A stretch of 64,000 nt of DNA, taken from NCBI GenBank assembly GCA_017961325.1, contig JAGCXM010000015.1, forward strand, positions 73,408 through 137,407. Direction: 5' to 3'. The translations under genes and the position numbers were made by a program. Below the pieces are notes generated by a model that was not told the origin of the DNA, searched no databases, and saw nothing but the letters and a program-made list of their open reading frames with translations. Shown piece by piece: positions 9,095-19,115 of the stretch. The DNA is from a bacterium. GTDB taxonomy: Bacteria; UBP6; UBA1177. How positions within the stretch are numbered: position 1 is the first letter of the stretch; each line of letters opens with the position of its first letter.

Positions 9095-10897
9095 ATGAAA
9101 AAACTGCTAATTACCTTTCTCGCCGTTTTGATGGTGCTTTTCAGCACAAGCTGCGGAGGAAATTCATCAGACAAAAAAAATGATGAGCCAGCAGACAACA
9201 AAAACGATTCAGACACAACTGACGAAAAAAACGACTCTGACGAAGAAACCAAAGACGACACCGGTGACACAGAAACGGACGATGACGGAACAACTGCTCC
9301 GGAACCGACTGTTTTAACTGAAGAGGAAAAACTTGAAAGCATTAAAAATCTTGCGGAAGAGTATATCAATTTTGCACACGGAACAGGTGTCGTAGTAGGT
9401 TACGGCATCGATAAGCTCACTTCTTTTGCTCTCGGTGTCAGCAGTATCGGAACAAGTGAACCGCTTAAAACAGACCACCTCTTTGAAATCGGCAGCATAA
9501 CCAAAAGCTTCACTGCCGTAACGATCCTTCTGCTTCAGGAAGAAGGCAAAATAAGTATCGACGACAAAATCAGCAAATGGTTCCCGGACTTTGAAAAAGG
9601 CGACAAAATCACCGTCAAAATGCTGCTCAACCACACCTCGGGCATCAAGGAAATGACCGAAATTCTCGATCCTGACAAAGTTATCGAGAATATTAAAGGC
9701 CGTTTCAATTTCGAACCCGGAACTGCCTGGGCAGACACGAATTCCGATTATATTTTAGCCGGTCTCATAATTGAAAAAGTCACGGGAAAACAGGCACACG
9801 AAGTGATCAGGGAAAAAATTCTCGATCCTTTCAAACTTAAAAACACTTTTATGAAAGGCTATGAAGAGTATCCGAAAAACAGCGAAGCAAAAGGTCACAA
9901 CTTCAATAATGACGGAAAAATCATACCGTACGAACTGGACCGCAAAGCCTGGACCGCCGGCGGAATGGTTTCAAATGCTGCAGACCTTTTCAAATATGCA
10001 GACGATCTTTTCGGAGGAAAAATCCTGAAAGAAGAAAGCCTGGAGCTTATGCTGGCGCCCGTTGACGAAAAAACGCCTTATGGACTCGGCGTTCAGCTTT
10101 CAACCGGAACACACGGTGTTTTCTACACTCTCGCAGGAAATGCTTCCGCAGCAAAGAATATAGCCCAGTCACATTCACTGCTCGCTTACTATCCTTCCGA
10201 CAGGACGAAACATATCATTCTGAACAACTTCCCCGACAACAAGGACATTGTCGTTCTCAACGACGAAATGGAATGGGTTCTCATCAACAACATTTTCGTC
10301 AAGGAAAGAAAGAATTCCCCGGATTGGGACACGTTGATTGACGGCGGTAAAAACACCCAGATTTTTGCCCTTTCGTCATTATACGTTCCCGGAATAGACT
10401 ACGGTATCGGTTATTTCGCATATCCGGAAGACACTTACAGAAACTATTACTGCAAGCAGTACGTCAATGCTCAGATGAAACAGAAAACGGATGAAGACGA
10501 TAAAGACGAAATCGAAAAAATCATAATAATTCATGATTGTCAGGAACCGAAAGAGTATGTTAATATCATGACCGAATACAAAATGCAGCGTACCAACATC
10601 TACATTGATTTCGAGGATTTCAAAAACGCAATCGAATCAAAAAAACCGATATCCAAATTCACCGTCGAAAAAGGAAACTACTCCATTGAAAACCTGACGA
10701 TAAAAAGCGGCTGCTATACATTCGAGGATGACGGCAACGAAGACAACAAAACAATCACAATCTTAAAGGATGAAACTATTCCTGGCGCGCAGCTTTACCG
10801 TCTCTGGGGCAAGGCAAGTTTGACTAAAAGCACAAAAGGCTGCTACTGCTTTGAAAAAAACGAAGCCGGCGAACTCGAACAAGTTGAATGCAAATAA
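9095..10897 (+). CDS. Serine-hydrolase (class C beta-lactamase fold) lipoprotein, copy 1, active site degenerate
   Basis: 600 residues with signal peptide and lipobox (FSTSC), an Asp/Lys/Asn-rich linker to about residue 75, then a beta-lactamase/PBP4*-like domain. The SxxK motif is intact (Ser134, Lys137 in GSITK). The Tyr of the YxN motif is Asp214, and the HGG motif reads LAG at Leu346, where copies 2 and 3 have Tyr and His. The last 150 residues form a separate Cys-containing domain ending in a CYC/Cys-rich segment and shared by all three paralogues. RBS GGAGG precedes the ATG and the gene follows nadB by 15 bp. It may be a non-catalytic member of the trio or have altered specificity. Confidence 0.85.
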   Translation: MKKLLITFLAVLMVLFSTSCGGNSSDKKNDEPADNKNDSDTTDEKNDSDEETKDDTGDTETDDDGTTAPEPTVLTEEEKLESIKNLAEEYINFAHGTGVVVGYGIDKLTSFALGVSSIGTSEPLKTDHLFEIGSITKSFTAVTILLLQEEGKISIDDKISKWFPDFEKGDKITVKMLLNHTSGIKEMTEILDPDKVIENIKGRFNFEPGTAWADTNSDYILAGLIIEKVTGKQAHEVIREKILDPFKLKNTFMKGYEEYPKNSEAKGHNFNNDGKIIPYELDRKAWTAGGMVSNAADLFKYADDLFGGKILKEESLELMLAPVDEKTPYGLGVQLSTGTHGVFYTLAGNASAAKNIAQSHSLLAYYPSDRTKHIILNNFPDNKDIVVLNDEMEWVLINNIFVKERKNSPDWDTLIDGGKNTQIFALSSLYVPGIDYGIGYFAYPEDTYRNYYCKQYVNAQMKQKTDEDDKDEIEKIIIIHDCQEPKEYVNIMTEYKMQRTNIYIDFEDFKNAIESKKPISKFTVEKGNYSIENLTIKSGCYTFEDDGNEDNKTITILKDETIPGAQLYRLWGKASLTKSTKGCYCFEKNEAGELEQVECK

Positions 10898-10968
10898 TAA
10901 AAAAAACCTGCCGGTGCTTTCATTTTTGAAGAAATTCTTGAATTAAATTTGTTTGAAAGGATTCCGAA

Positions 10969-12741
10969 ATGAAGAATTTTTTTATAGCCGTCCTAACTTT
11001 TTCGTTTCTCTTTTTCTGCATATCCTGCGGAAATTCATCAAAAAATGAAGAAAAAAAGCATGATACCGATGACACCGAAACAGACGACGTTGAAGAAGAA
11101 GACAATACGGAAGAACCTGACACTGACGAAAACGCTCAGCAGTTCTCGCCTGAAGACGAAGCGAAATTGGAGAGCATCAAAAATCTTGCTGAAGAGTATG
11201 TCAGATTCTCCCATGGAACAGGCGTTGTCGTAGGTTACGGAAAAGACGAACTGACTTCTATCGCTTACGGCATGCGCAACAGCGGAACTCAGGAACCGCT
11301 TTCGACAGACGACCTTTTCGATATCGGGAGCATCACTAAAAATTTCACCGCCGTTACGATGCTTCTGCTTCAGGAAGAGGGAAAAGTAGACCTCGACCAG
11401 ACGATAGACAAGTGGTTCCCCGACTTTGAAAAAGGTGACATAATCACCGTCAGAATGCTGCTCAACCACACGTCCGGCATTCTGGAATGGAACGAATACG
11501 ACGATCTGGAAGGCACTGTCGAAAAAGTCAACGGAAAATTCAACTTCGAACCCGGAACCGACTGGTCCTACAGCAACACCAACTTTATTCTGGCGGGACT
11601 TATCATAAACAGAATTACGGGAAAAGATGCGGTTGAAGTCATTCGTGAAAAGATCCTCGATCCGCTTGAAATGACACACACTTTCATGAAAAATTACGAA
11701 GAATATCCTCTTGAAGAAAAAGCCCACGGACACACGTTCGACGAATACGGGAACATCGTTCCCTACGAACTCAACGAAAAGTTTTGGACTGCCGGCGGAA
11801 TCATTTCAAACGTTGAGGACATGTTCAAATACGCTCACGCCCTTTTCAACGGAGAACTTATTTCCGAAGAAAGTCTGAATCAGATGCTTGACATGGTCAA
11901 AGTTTCGAACATTCCTGTTTACGGGCTCGGAATAATGTACGGAAGCGGGCATCACTGCAAATTCTACTACCACGGCGGAGACGTTATCGTCACCTCCGCA
12001 TTTGTTGCCTACTACCCGGAAACTGGCGAAATACACGTCCTTTTCAACAACGGCGGCAGCAGCTCCAGCACCCTCGCGATCCTCAATGACGAGATCGAAT
12101 TCGTTCTCATGGACGGAGAAACCGCTGGAAGCACAAGTGATTTTCCGGATTGGGAAGAACTTATCAGCGAAGATGACGACACACAGGTTTTCGCACTTTA
12201 CGCTCCGCTGCCCGATTACCCGGCTGAAGAGCTGAACGATTCTATCGGATATTTCGTCTATCCCGGAGACTACTATCCCGACTTTTATTGCGAGCATTAT
12301 ATGTTTAAATCCCAAGGCTACGTAAAAATCATACAGCAGTGCATGGAACCGTTGAGATATTACACTGACGATATAAAAGTCAGAAGAACCGACATAGACA
12401 TGTATCTCAGCGAGTTCGAGGCGGCTGCGGAATCGGGTGAGGCGACACAGGAGTTCTATGTCACGAAATACGATTATTTCTACGATGCGGCAGGCGACTC
12501 CGTCACAAAAATATGCTATGACCTCGAGGAGAGCGATCCTGACAGATATATGACGATTTCAAGTGCTGTGCACCCGTCGAATCCTGAATTTTACCACATC
12601 TGGGGCAAGTCAAAAATGGCTGAAGCCGCAAGAGCGACAGGCTGCATCTGTCTGGATGAAAGCGGTAAGGAGCGCGAATGTACCGAAGAAGAACTTACGG
12701 ATAATGAAAGCAGTATTCCGAATCTGCCGGCATTATTATAA
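10969..12741 (+). CDS. Serine-hydrolase (class C beta-lactamase fold) lipoprotein, copy 2
   Basis: 590 residues, paralogue of both neighbours. Lipobox Cys in FCISC, acidic linker to about residue 60, then the catalytic domain with all three classical motifs: Ser121-x-x-Lys124, Tyr201-Ser-Asn and His335-Gly-Gly. The HGG motif and lack of a class C Omega-type signature suggest a D-Ala-D-Ala peptidase or esterase-like member rather than a drug-degrading enzyme. The C-terminal 150 residues match the extra domain of copies 1 and 3 (EFYVTKYDY region and a terminal CICL segment). Probably anchored in a membrane facing the periplasm or the surface. RBS AAAGGA is 7 nt from the ATG. Confidence 0.88.
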   Translation: MKNFFIAVLTFSFLFFCISCGNSSKNEEKKHDTDDTETDDVEEEDNTEEPDTDENAQQFSPEDEAKLESIKNLAEEYVRFSHGTGVVVGYGKDELTSIAYGMRNSGTQEPLSTDDLFDIGSITKNFTAVTMLLLQEEGKVDLDQTIDKWFPDFEKGDIITVRMLLNHTSGILEWNEYDDLEGTVEKVNGKFNFEPGTDWSYSNTNFILAGLIINRITGKDAVEVIREKILDPLEMTHTFMKNYEEYPLEEKAHGHTFDEYGNIVPYELNEKFWTAGGIISNVEDMFKYAHALFNGELISEESLNQMLDMVKVSNIPVYGLGIMYGSGHHCKFYYHGGDVIVTSAFVAYYPETGEIHVLFNNGGSSSSTLAILNDEIEFVLMDGETAGSTSDFPDWEELISEDDDTQVFALYAPLPDYPAEELNDSIGYFVYPGDYYPDFYCEHYMFKSQGYVKIIQQCMEPLRYYTDDIKVRRTDIDMYLSEFEAAAESGEATQEFYVTKYDYFYDAAGDSVTKICYDLEESDPDRYMTISSAVHPSNPEFYHIWGKSKMAEAARATGCICLDESGKERECTEEELTDNESSIPNLPALL

Positions 12742-12761
12742 ACAACTTAAAGGAGACTAAC

Positions 12762-14777
12762 ATGAAAAAAATTATTGCTGCAATGATTCTCATTTCGATG
12801 GTTTTCTTCGGAGCAGCATGCGGAAGTTCATCTAAAAACGAAGAAAAACAGCCTGATACTGACGAAACTTCGGAAGATCAGGACTCCGAAAGTGAGGAAG
12901 AGGAAGATAACGAAGATGAAACAGACGATGTCAAGCCGGTTGATGACGGCGATGAGGAGGAACTGAAAGCGGTTACCCCGGAGGAAAAGCTCGAAAGCAT
13001 CAGAAATCTTGCCGAAGAGTATGTCAACTTCGCTCACGGCACAGGCGTTGTCGTAGGTTACGGGACAGAAGAACTTACATCTTTCGCTTACGGCGTACGC
13101 AACAGCGAAACGAAAGAACCTCTGCAGGCGGATGATCTTTTTGAAGTCGGCAGCATCACTAAAAATTTCACTGCCGTAACGATGCTTCTTCTGCAGGAGG
13201 AAGGGAAAATCGACCTTGACCAGACGATAGACACATGGTTTCCAGACTTTGAAAAAGGTGACATCATCACCGTCAGAATGCTCCTCAACCACACTTCGGG
13301 CATCAAGGAAATGACCGAAATTCTTGATCCTGAAGATATTGTCGAAAACGTCAACGGACGCTTCAACTTCGAACCCGGAACTTCATGGACATACATCAAC
13401 GCTAACTATGTTCTTGCCGGTCTCATCATGAGCGAAGTCGCAGGAAAACCGGCGCATGAAGCAATCCGTGAAAAAATAATCGAACCGCTCGGTCTCACAC
13501 ACACTTTCATGAAAGGTTTCGAAGAACATTCCGGAGATGAGGCAAAAGCTCACGGTCACGCCTACGACGCTTACGGAAACATCGTTCCCTATGAATATGA
13601 GCACAAGGCATGGACGGCAGGGTCTCTCGTTTCAAATGTCGAAGACCTTTTCAAATACGGCAAAGCCCTTTTCAACGGCAAAATTCTTTCGGAAGAGAGC
13701 ATGAACCAGATGCTCGACATCGTCGAACTTCTTGAAGAACCCGTCTACGGTCTCGGCACGCAGTATGGCATTGGTTCGCACAGTGAATTTTACGGTCACG
13801 GCGGAGACGTTTTCGCATCGCACTCCATGCTTTACTACTACCCTGAAACCGGCGAAATCCACATAATCCTTAATAATTTCAATGAAAGCAAGGATATGTA
13901 TGTCCTCAACGACGAAATCGAATACGTTCTTATGGATGACAACGGTGCAAAAAAGAAAACCGATTTCCCCGACTGGAACGAATTGATTGACAATGATGAA
14001 CATACGCAGATTTTTTCACTTTATTCAATCATGCTTGATGAATCCAATTATACCGATTACGGGATCGGTTACTTTGCATACCCCGAAGATGAGTATATTA
14101 ACTACTACTGTCAGAACTATATGTTCAAATGGAAAGGCTACGGAAAAACCATCGTAAAAATCGCTTCTGAGTGTATCGAACCAAAAGAATATTACGTTGG
14201 TCCGTTCAAAGTTCAGCGAACAGACATCGATATGTATCTCGAAGACTTCCAGATAGCAATCCGTACCGGTAAGCCGACACACGAATTTTATGTCACTAAA
14301 TACGATTATCTTTACGATCTTGAGAATGAATTCGTTTACAAAATCTGCTACCACCTTGAAGAAAGCGATCCCGAAAAATATATGGTGATTTCAAAAGATA
14401 CCAACCCCTCAAAAACTGATTTTTATCACGTTTGGGGAAAAACAAAAATGGATAAAAGCAAAAAACTTGTCGGCTGCCTCTGCTACAGACAGGACAACAC
14501 AGAACGAGAATGCACCGAAAACGATGAATATCCGCCGAAAGAGGAAACCGAAAACGATGATGAGTCGGACAATGACGAAATCACGGAAAACGATTCAGAT
14601 CTGACCAATCCTGACGAGGAAACCACGGACGAAGATCCGGACACGCCAGAAACTGACAAGGAAACCACTGAAAACGATTCAGATCCGATCAATCCTGATG
14701 ATGAAACCACGGATGAAGATTCGGACACGACGGAACCTGACGAAGAATTTTCCGACGAAGACTGTTGCGCCGGATAA
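12762..14777 (+). CDS. Serine-hydrolase (class C beta-lactamase fold) lipoprotein, copy 3, with repeated acidic tail
   Basis: 671 residues, longest of the tandem trio. Lipobox in FGAAC, a Glu/Asp linker to about residue 70, then Ser131-x-x-Lys134, Tyr211-Ile-Asn (Ser of YSN replaced by Ile) and His346-Gly-Gly. The shared C-terminal domain is followed by an extra roughly 85-residue Thr/Asp/Glu tail made of two 28-residue repeats and ending CCAG. It begins 20 bp after copy 2 with AAGGAG 7 nt before the ATG, so copies 2 and 3 look cotranscribed. DNA-level identity around the SxxK region with copy 2 indicates duplication in this lineage. Substrate unknown. Confidence 0.87.
   Translation: MKKIIAAMILISMVFFGAACGSSSKNEEKQPDTDETSEDQDSESEEEEDNEDETDDVKPVDDGDEEELKAVTPEEKLESIRNLAEEYVNFAHGTGVVVGYGTEELTSFAYGVRNSETKEPLQADDLFEVGSITKNFTAVTMLLLQEEGKIDLDQTIDTWFPDFEKGDIITVRMLLNHTSGIKEMTEILDPEDIVENVNGRFNFEPGTSWTYINANYVLAGLIMSEVAGKPAHEAIREKIIEPLGLTHTFMKGFEEHSGDEAKAHGHAYDAYGNIVPYEYEHKAWTAGSLVSNVEDLFKYGKALFNGKILSEESMNQMLDIVELLEEPVYGLGTQYGIGSHSEFYGHGGDVFASHSMLYYYPETGEIHIILNNFNESKDMYVLNDEIEYVLMDDNGAKKKTDFPDWNELIDNDEHTQIFSLYSIMLDESNYTDYGIGYFAYPEDEYINYYCQNYMFKWKGYGKTIVKIASECIEPKEYYVGPFKVQRTDIDMYLEDFQIAIRTGKPTHEFYVTKYDYLYDLENEFVYKICYHLEESDPEKYMVISKDTNPSKTDFYHVWGKTKMDKSKKLVGCLCYRQDNTERECTENDEYPPKEETENDDESDNDEITENDSDLTNPDEETTDEDPDTPETDKETTENDSDPINPDDETTDEDSDTTEPDEEFSDEDCCAG
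14583..14750 (+). repeat. Two 84-bp in-frame repeats (28-residue acidic units)
   Basis: Units 14583-14666 and 14667-14750 encode TENDSD-x2-NPD-x-ETTDED followed by a Glu/Asp/Thr stretch. They form the C-terminal tail of serine-hydrolase copy 3 and are absent from copies 1 and 2. Likely arose by slippage; could vary between strains. Confidence 0.8.
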
Positions 14778-14873
14778 CGATTATTCGCACCGTAACGATG
14801 CCGTTATAACGGGATACCGGCGGCACGGATCAAAATCACGATTTTCCGACGGTACAAATTTACGGCGGAAAAA

Positions 14874-16568
14874 TTATTTTAAAGTTTTTTCGAAACTGTC
14901 TTTCAGCGTGACGATTCTGTTGACGACGATTTTTTCCGGCGTCGAATCCTTGTCGATGCAGAAGTAACCTACTCTCTCAAACTGGAACTGCCTGCCTGTC
15001 TCAAGGTTCCTGAGGTTGGTTTCGGCATAGGCATCGACGATCTGAAGCGAATTCTTGTTCATGTTTTCTATGAAATCGTGGCCTTCCTCGACTTCGAAAG
15101 GATCTTCCATTTCAAAGAGATTTTCATATATTCTTGCTTCGATTTTCAAACAATTACGGGCATTTACCCAGTGAATCGTTCCTTTGACCTTTCTGCCGTC
15201 GCTGGACCAGCCGCCTTTTGTCGCCGGATCATAGGTGCAGTGAAGCTCCTTTATCGAACCGTCTTCGTTTTTGACGACTTCTGTGCAGGTGATGTAGTAA
15301 GCCGAACGGAGTCTGACCTCTTTTCCGGGAGCGAGCCTGTGGAATTTTGCCGGAGGCTCTTCCATGAAGTCCTTGCGCTCGATGTAAAGCTCTTTCGAGA
15401 AGGATACGAGCCTTTTCGCCGAATTTTCGTCTTCTGGGTTGTTTACAGCCTCGAATTCCTCGGTCTGACCTTCCGGATAGTTAGTAATGACGACCTTCAG
15501 CGGATCGAAAACTCCCATGAATCTTTCGGCTTTCTTGTTGAGATCTTCCCTGACGCAGTGTTCGAGAAGAGCGAGCGAAACCGTGCTGTTTCTCTTTGCT
15601 ACGCCGACTCTTTCAGCAAAATCCCTAATAGATTCAGGAGTATATCCGCGGCGTCTGATTCCTGCGATAGTCGGCATTCTCGGATCATCCCAGCCGGAAA
15701 CGTATTTTTCATCGACGAGTTTTTTGAGAAATCTCTTGCTCATTACGGTGTTCGTGAGGTTTAGACGGGCGAATTCGATCTGCTGAGGCTTCTTTTCGAT
15801 ACCTATAGCTTCTAAGAACCACTCGTAAAGCGGCCTGTGTGCTTCAAATTCGAGGGTGCATATCGAGTGAGTGATCCCTTCTATAGCGTCGCTCTGACCG
15901 TGCGTGAAGTCGTAAGTCGGATAGATGCACCATTTGCTGCCGGTTCTGTGATGCTCGACCTTTCTGATGCGGTACATGACCGGATCGCGCAGAAGAACGT
16001 TAGGATGAGCCATGTCGATTTTTGCGCGGAGCATGTATTCGCCCTCGTTGAACTCTCCGTTCTTCATCCTTTCGAAAAGATCAAGGTTCTCTTCTACGGA
16101 ACGGTTTCTCCACGGACTTTCTTTGCCTGCTCCCGTTGCGGTTCCGCGGTCGCGGCGCATCTCTTCAAGAGTCTGCTGGCAGACGAAAGCCTTTCCCTTT
16201 TTTATAAGTTTGACCGCCCATTCGTAGAGCTGATCGAAGTAACTGGAAGCGTAAAGCACTTTATCTGGTTTGAAACCGAGCCATCTGATGTCGTCCTGAA
16301 TCGAATCGACGTATTCGACATCCTCTTTTTCAGGGTTCGTGTCGTCGAAACGGAGGTTGCATTTGCCGCCGTACTGTTTCGCAAGACCGAAATTCAGGCA
16401 TATCGACTTCGCGTGTCCGATATGCAGGTATCCGTTCGGTTCAGGCGGGAAACGGGTCTGGATCGCGGTGTGTTTGCCGCTCTCAAGGTCGGCATCGATG
16501 ATCGCACGGATGAAGTTTACAGAAGTTTTTTCTTCCTGATTCTGGATTTCATTGATTTTTTCACTCAT
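14874..16568 (-). CDS. glnS: Glutaminyl-tRNA synthetase
   Basis: Class I aminoacyl-tRNA synthetase charging tRNA-Gln. 564 residues, close to the E. coli enzyme. The nucleotide-binding motif HIGH is at residues 49-52 within [17 protein letters not shown] and the KMSKS-equivalent is VMSKR. The anticodon-binding beta barrels fill the C-terminal 220 residues. GlnRS rather than GltX is supported by the [14 protein letters not shown] signature and IRWLGF. Presence of GlnS suggests direct Gln charging. RBS GAGGT lies 5 nt from the ATG. It is monocistronic, convergent with the serine-hydrolase block and divergent from the coiled-coil gene. Confidence 0.96.
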   Translation of the reverse strand: MSEKINEIQNQEEKTSVNFIRAIIDADLESGKHTAIQTRFPPEPNGYLHIGHAKSICLNFGLAKQYGGKCNLRFDDTNPEKEDVEYVDSIQDDIRWLGFKPDKVLYASSYFDQLYEWAVKLIKKGKAFVCQQTLEEMRRDRGTATGAGKESPWRNRSVEENLDLFERMKNGEFNEGEYMLRAKIDMAHPNVLLRDPVMYRIRKVEHHRTGSKWCIYPTYDFTHGQSDAIEGITHSICTLEFEAHRPLYEWFLEAIGIEKKPQQIEFARLNLTNTVMSKRFLKKLVDEKYVSGWDDPRMPTIAGIRRRGYTPESIRDFAERVGVAKRNSTVSLALLEHCVREDLNKKAERFMGVFDPLKVVITNYPEGQTEEFEAVNNPEDENSAKRLVSFSKELYIERKDFMEEPPAKFHRLAPGKEVRLRSAYYITCTEVVKNEDGSIKELHCTYDPATKGGWSSDGRKVKGTIHWVNARNCLKIEARIYENLFEMEDPFEVEEGHDFIENMNKNSLQIVDAYAETNLRNLETGRQFQFERVGYFCIDKDSTPEKIVVNRIVTLKDSFEKTLK

Positions 16569-16622
16569 TTTTTACCTCAAAAAAAAAGAACGCCCTACCG
16601 GTGCAAAAAATTTCAGCCGAAA

Positions 16623-16650
16623 ATTATAGTCACTATCTTTCTGCGGTCAA
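16623..16650 (-). promoter_or_regulatory. Promoter of glnS
   Basis: On the minus strand TTGACC (16650-16645) and a perfect TATAAT (16628-16623) are separated by exactly 16 bp, about 55 bp upstream of the glnS ATG. This is one of the best promoter matches in the window. Confidence 0.72.
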
Positions 16651-16683
16651 TTTTTAAAAATCCAATTTATGTTGCGATAAAAC

Positions 16684-16712
16684 TTGAAAAAAAAACAAAA
16701 ATCAGTTAAATG
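16684..16712 (+). promoter_or_regulatory. Weak promoter candidate for the coiled-coil/TPR gene
   Basis: TTGAAA at 16684 and TAAATG at 16707 with a 17-bp spacer lie 40 bp upstream of the chosen TTG start at 16752. Matches are modest and the region is A-rich, so this is tentative. Confidence 0.28.
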
Positions 16713-16751
16713 TCGGCAGTTTTTTTTCAGAGCGATTATGTGGAGGTCAAA

Positions 16752-18068
16752 TTGAGAAAGAAATTTTTTATTTTTGCTTTGTTGGCCGCATTCATTTTCC
16801 CTGCCTATGCGGAAACGGTATTCTTTATGCAGCCGGTAACAAAAAGCATCGAAAAATCCGACGCGAAAAAAATCATAAAAAATCTGGAAGCGACGGTAAG
16901 TGCAAAACTCGACGCTGTAAGTTATAAAGATGTTCCCAAAAAGACTCTCAAAAAATTCGGCTCCTGCGGTATGAAGGCGGAGTGCTGGTCGGAAAACGCG
17001 GCAGAAGAAAATTTCAAGTATGTTCTTCTTTCGCTCATCAAAATGAATGAAGATGAAGAAATATCCATCCGTCTCGTTCTCATCAGCATTGAAGATGAAG
17101 AGGTAATCGACGACGAAACCAAAACTTACGACGACACCGACAGCGTTACCGAAAAGGCTCTTTTCTCGCAGATAAAAAAGCTTTCAGGCTACAACGACAT
17201 CAAAGGAAGCAAAAAATCCAAAAACGACAAGGAAATCGACAAGCGCACGAAAAAAATGGAGGAGGACCGCAAGAAAAGAGAGCGTGAACTTGAAAGACAG
17301 CGTGAAGAAGAGGCGCGTCTTGAAAAAGAACGCAAGAAAAGAGAGCGCATGGAAGAAGAGCGTCAGAGACGCGAAGAAGAGGCTGAAATAGCACTTCTCG
17401 AAAAAGAACGCGAAAGAAGGGAAAGCGAAAGAAAGGCTGAAAAGGCAAGCAAGAAGAAATCCCTCAAAAGCAATGCCGGCAAACTTAAAAAAGGCCGCGA
17501 ACTTGTTCTTGAAATGTGTGCCGAAGGTAAATACAACGATGCCGTAAAGGCAATCGTAAAAATCAGCGAAGTAAAGTGCGAATGCGAAGAAGATGCAAAG
17601 GTTCTGGCTCTCAAAACGCAGCTCCTCAACTTCAACAAAGTCCGTGAACAGATCATCAGGGGCGTCGAAGCGAAAAATTCATCGCTCATTCTCGACAACA
17701 TCGAAGCTGCGAAAGCTCTTGACGGATCGATAGTCGAAGGCGGAACCGAATTTTCGCAGAAAGTCGACAAGTACGCTGCAGTCGGATGGCTCGCACGCGG
17801 CAGAGAAATGGAAAAAGCCGACAAATACATCGAAGCGAACGAAGCTTTTGAAAAGTGCATCGAAATCGACTCCGAAAAAGCCGAATGCAACGAATGGCTT
17901 GAATCGAAAGACAAACTCGTAAAGAAAATTTACGACAAGGCGAATGTTTTCAAATACAGCAACCCGTCGAAGGCGAAAGAGCTTCTCCGCGCTATTCTCA
18001 AACTTGTCACCGCTGAAAACGACTACTACAAAAAAGCCGAAGCTGATTTGCAGCAGCTTGAATACTAA
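16752..18068 (+). CDS. Exported protein with charged coiled coil and TPR-like C-terminus
   Basis: The start is placed at TTG 16752: GGAGGT at 16742-16747 is 4 nt upstream and translation then begins with a complete signal peptide (MRKKFFIFALLAAFIFPAYA). Upstream codons in the open frame have no RBS. The mature protein, about 418 residues, has a roughly 125-residue N-terminal domain with FMQP and a Cys pair, then a long Arg/Glu/Lys coiled coil around residues 165-250, then helices with TPR-like spacing (ALEKCIEIDSEKAECNEW) to the end. Similar layouts occur in periplasmic scaffold proteins of motility or envelope complexes, but no family can be named. The next lipoprotein gene follows 9 bp later. 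Confidence 0.8.
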   Translation: MRKKFFIFALLAAFIFPAYAETVFFMQPVTKSIEKSDAKKIIKNLEATVSAKLDAVSYKDVPKKTLKKFGSCGMKAECWSENAAEENFKYVLLSLIKMNEDEEISIRLVLISIEDEEVIDDETKTYDDTDSVTEKALFSQIKKLSGYNDIKGSKKSKNDKEIDKRTKKMEEDRKKRERELERQREEEARLEKERKKRERMEEERQRREEEAEIALLEKERERRESERKAEKASKKKSLKSNAGKLKKGRELVLEMCAEGKYNDAVKAIVKISEVKCECEEDAKVLALKTQLLNFNKVREQIIRGVEAKNSSLILDNIEAAKALDGSIVEGGTEFSQKVDKYAAVGWLARGREMEKADKYIEANEAFEKCIEIDSEKAECNEWLESKDKLVKKIYDKANVFKYSNPSKAKELLRAILKLVTAENDYYKKAEADLQQLEY

Positions 18069-18077
18069 TCGTTTCTG

Positions 18078-19112
18078 ATGAACCCGAAAATCAGATTTCT
18101 TTCCGTTATATTTTTGCTGTCAGCATTCTGTTCCTGCGACACAGTCACCGGGAACAAAGATCCTTTTCTGATATGCAAGGCTTCTGAATACGACTGCGAC
18201 TATCAGCATCAGATTCCCGGAATAATCACGGTTACGAAAGGAAGCAGGAGGAAACACTACATTCTGACCGGAAACGGGATGGAGAAAATAAATATAAAAG
18301 AAGGCGAACCTCTTGCATTCGACCGGCAAAACAAAGTGGTGCTCGTCAAGGAATTTACCGATTCTTCGATAGATATTTTCACCGTCAGCACCGACAGCGG
18401 GGAGAAAATGTCCTCAAAAATTTCGTTAAAACCTAAAAGCATCAAAAACGAAAACGGCAAATCTCTGCTCTCCATCCCGACGCTTTTAGGCAGCTGTCTT
18501 CAAAACGACGGCACGATAATCCTTCTTTTGAATTTTGAATTTGCAGATTTGGGAATCAAATCGGAAAGCCGCGATTTTCTGTATGTTTATGAAAAAGGTG
18601 ACCGGAAAAAGCTGAAAAAATATCCTTTTTCGCAGGAAAACCGGCAGCAGACCGCCGGTCCGGACGATTTTTCTTCGGAAGATCTGCACAACATTCAGTG
18701 CACAGGCAACGGCATTTACGTTTTTTCAGAAAAAAATTACGACGACAGCATGTATTACAGCAAATACTATCCTCAGCCGAACTGGTTTCTGAACAAAATA
18801 ATTCTCAATCCCGAAAAAACAGCGGCAAACATTGAAAACCTGGCACTAATAGCCTACGACGACATCCGCTTCAATCATTATTCCGAGAAAGAAAACGCCG
18901 TTTATACAACAATTCACCCACCTGAAAGCAAAACGGAAAAGCTGCGGATTCTCAGACTGGACGAGGGATACGAAATTCCGGATGAACCTATTGAAAAAAC
19001 GGACGGCGAATTTCTGTTTTCAGAAACTACGGACGGAAAAATGCTCGTTTTTTTCGTAAAAAACAGGACAAATACCGGCGAAGAAGAGAGACTGGAGCCT
19101 ATAAGGCCTTGA
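18078..19112 (+). CDS. Predicted lipoprotein of unknown function
   Basis: 344 residues with an N-terminal hydrophobic segment ending SAFCSC, so Cys20 is the likely lipidated residue. The rest is strand-rich with repeated Lys/Asn turns; a Cys pair (CKASEYDCDY) follows the anchor. No recognisable domain. It lies 9 bp after the coiled-coil gene and lacks a clear RBS of its own, so translational coupling is likely. It ends 3 bp from a convergent glycosyltransferase gene. Confidence 0.72.
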   Translation: MNPKIRFLSVIFLLSAFCSCDTVTGNKDPFLICKASEYDCDYQHQIPGIITVTKGSRRKHYILTGNGMEKINIKEGEPLAFDRQNKVVLVKEFTDSSIDIFTVSTDSGEKMSSKISLKPKSIKNENGKSLLSIPTLLGSCLQNDGTIILLLNFEFADLGIKSESRDFLYVYEKGDRKKLKKYPFSQENRQQTAGPDDFSSEDLHNIQCTGNGIYVFSEKNYDDSMYYSKYYPQPNWFLNKIILNPEKTAANIENLALIAYDDIRFNHYSEKENAVYTTIHPPESKTEKLRILRLDEGYEIPDEPIEKTDGEFLFSETTDGKMLVFFVKNRTNTGEEERLEPIRP

Positions 19113-19115
19113 TTT

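Noticed and set aside
14801-14812. Perfect palindrome CCGTTATAACGG between serine-hydrolase copy 3 and glnS as a bidirectional terminator
   Set aside because: No T-tract on either side and the stem is short; could be chance in a convergent gap.
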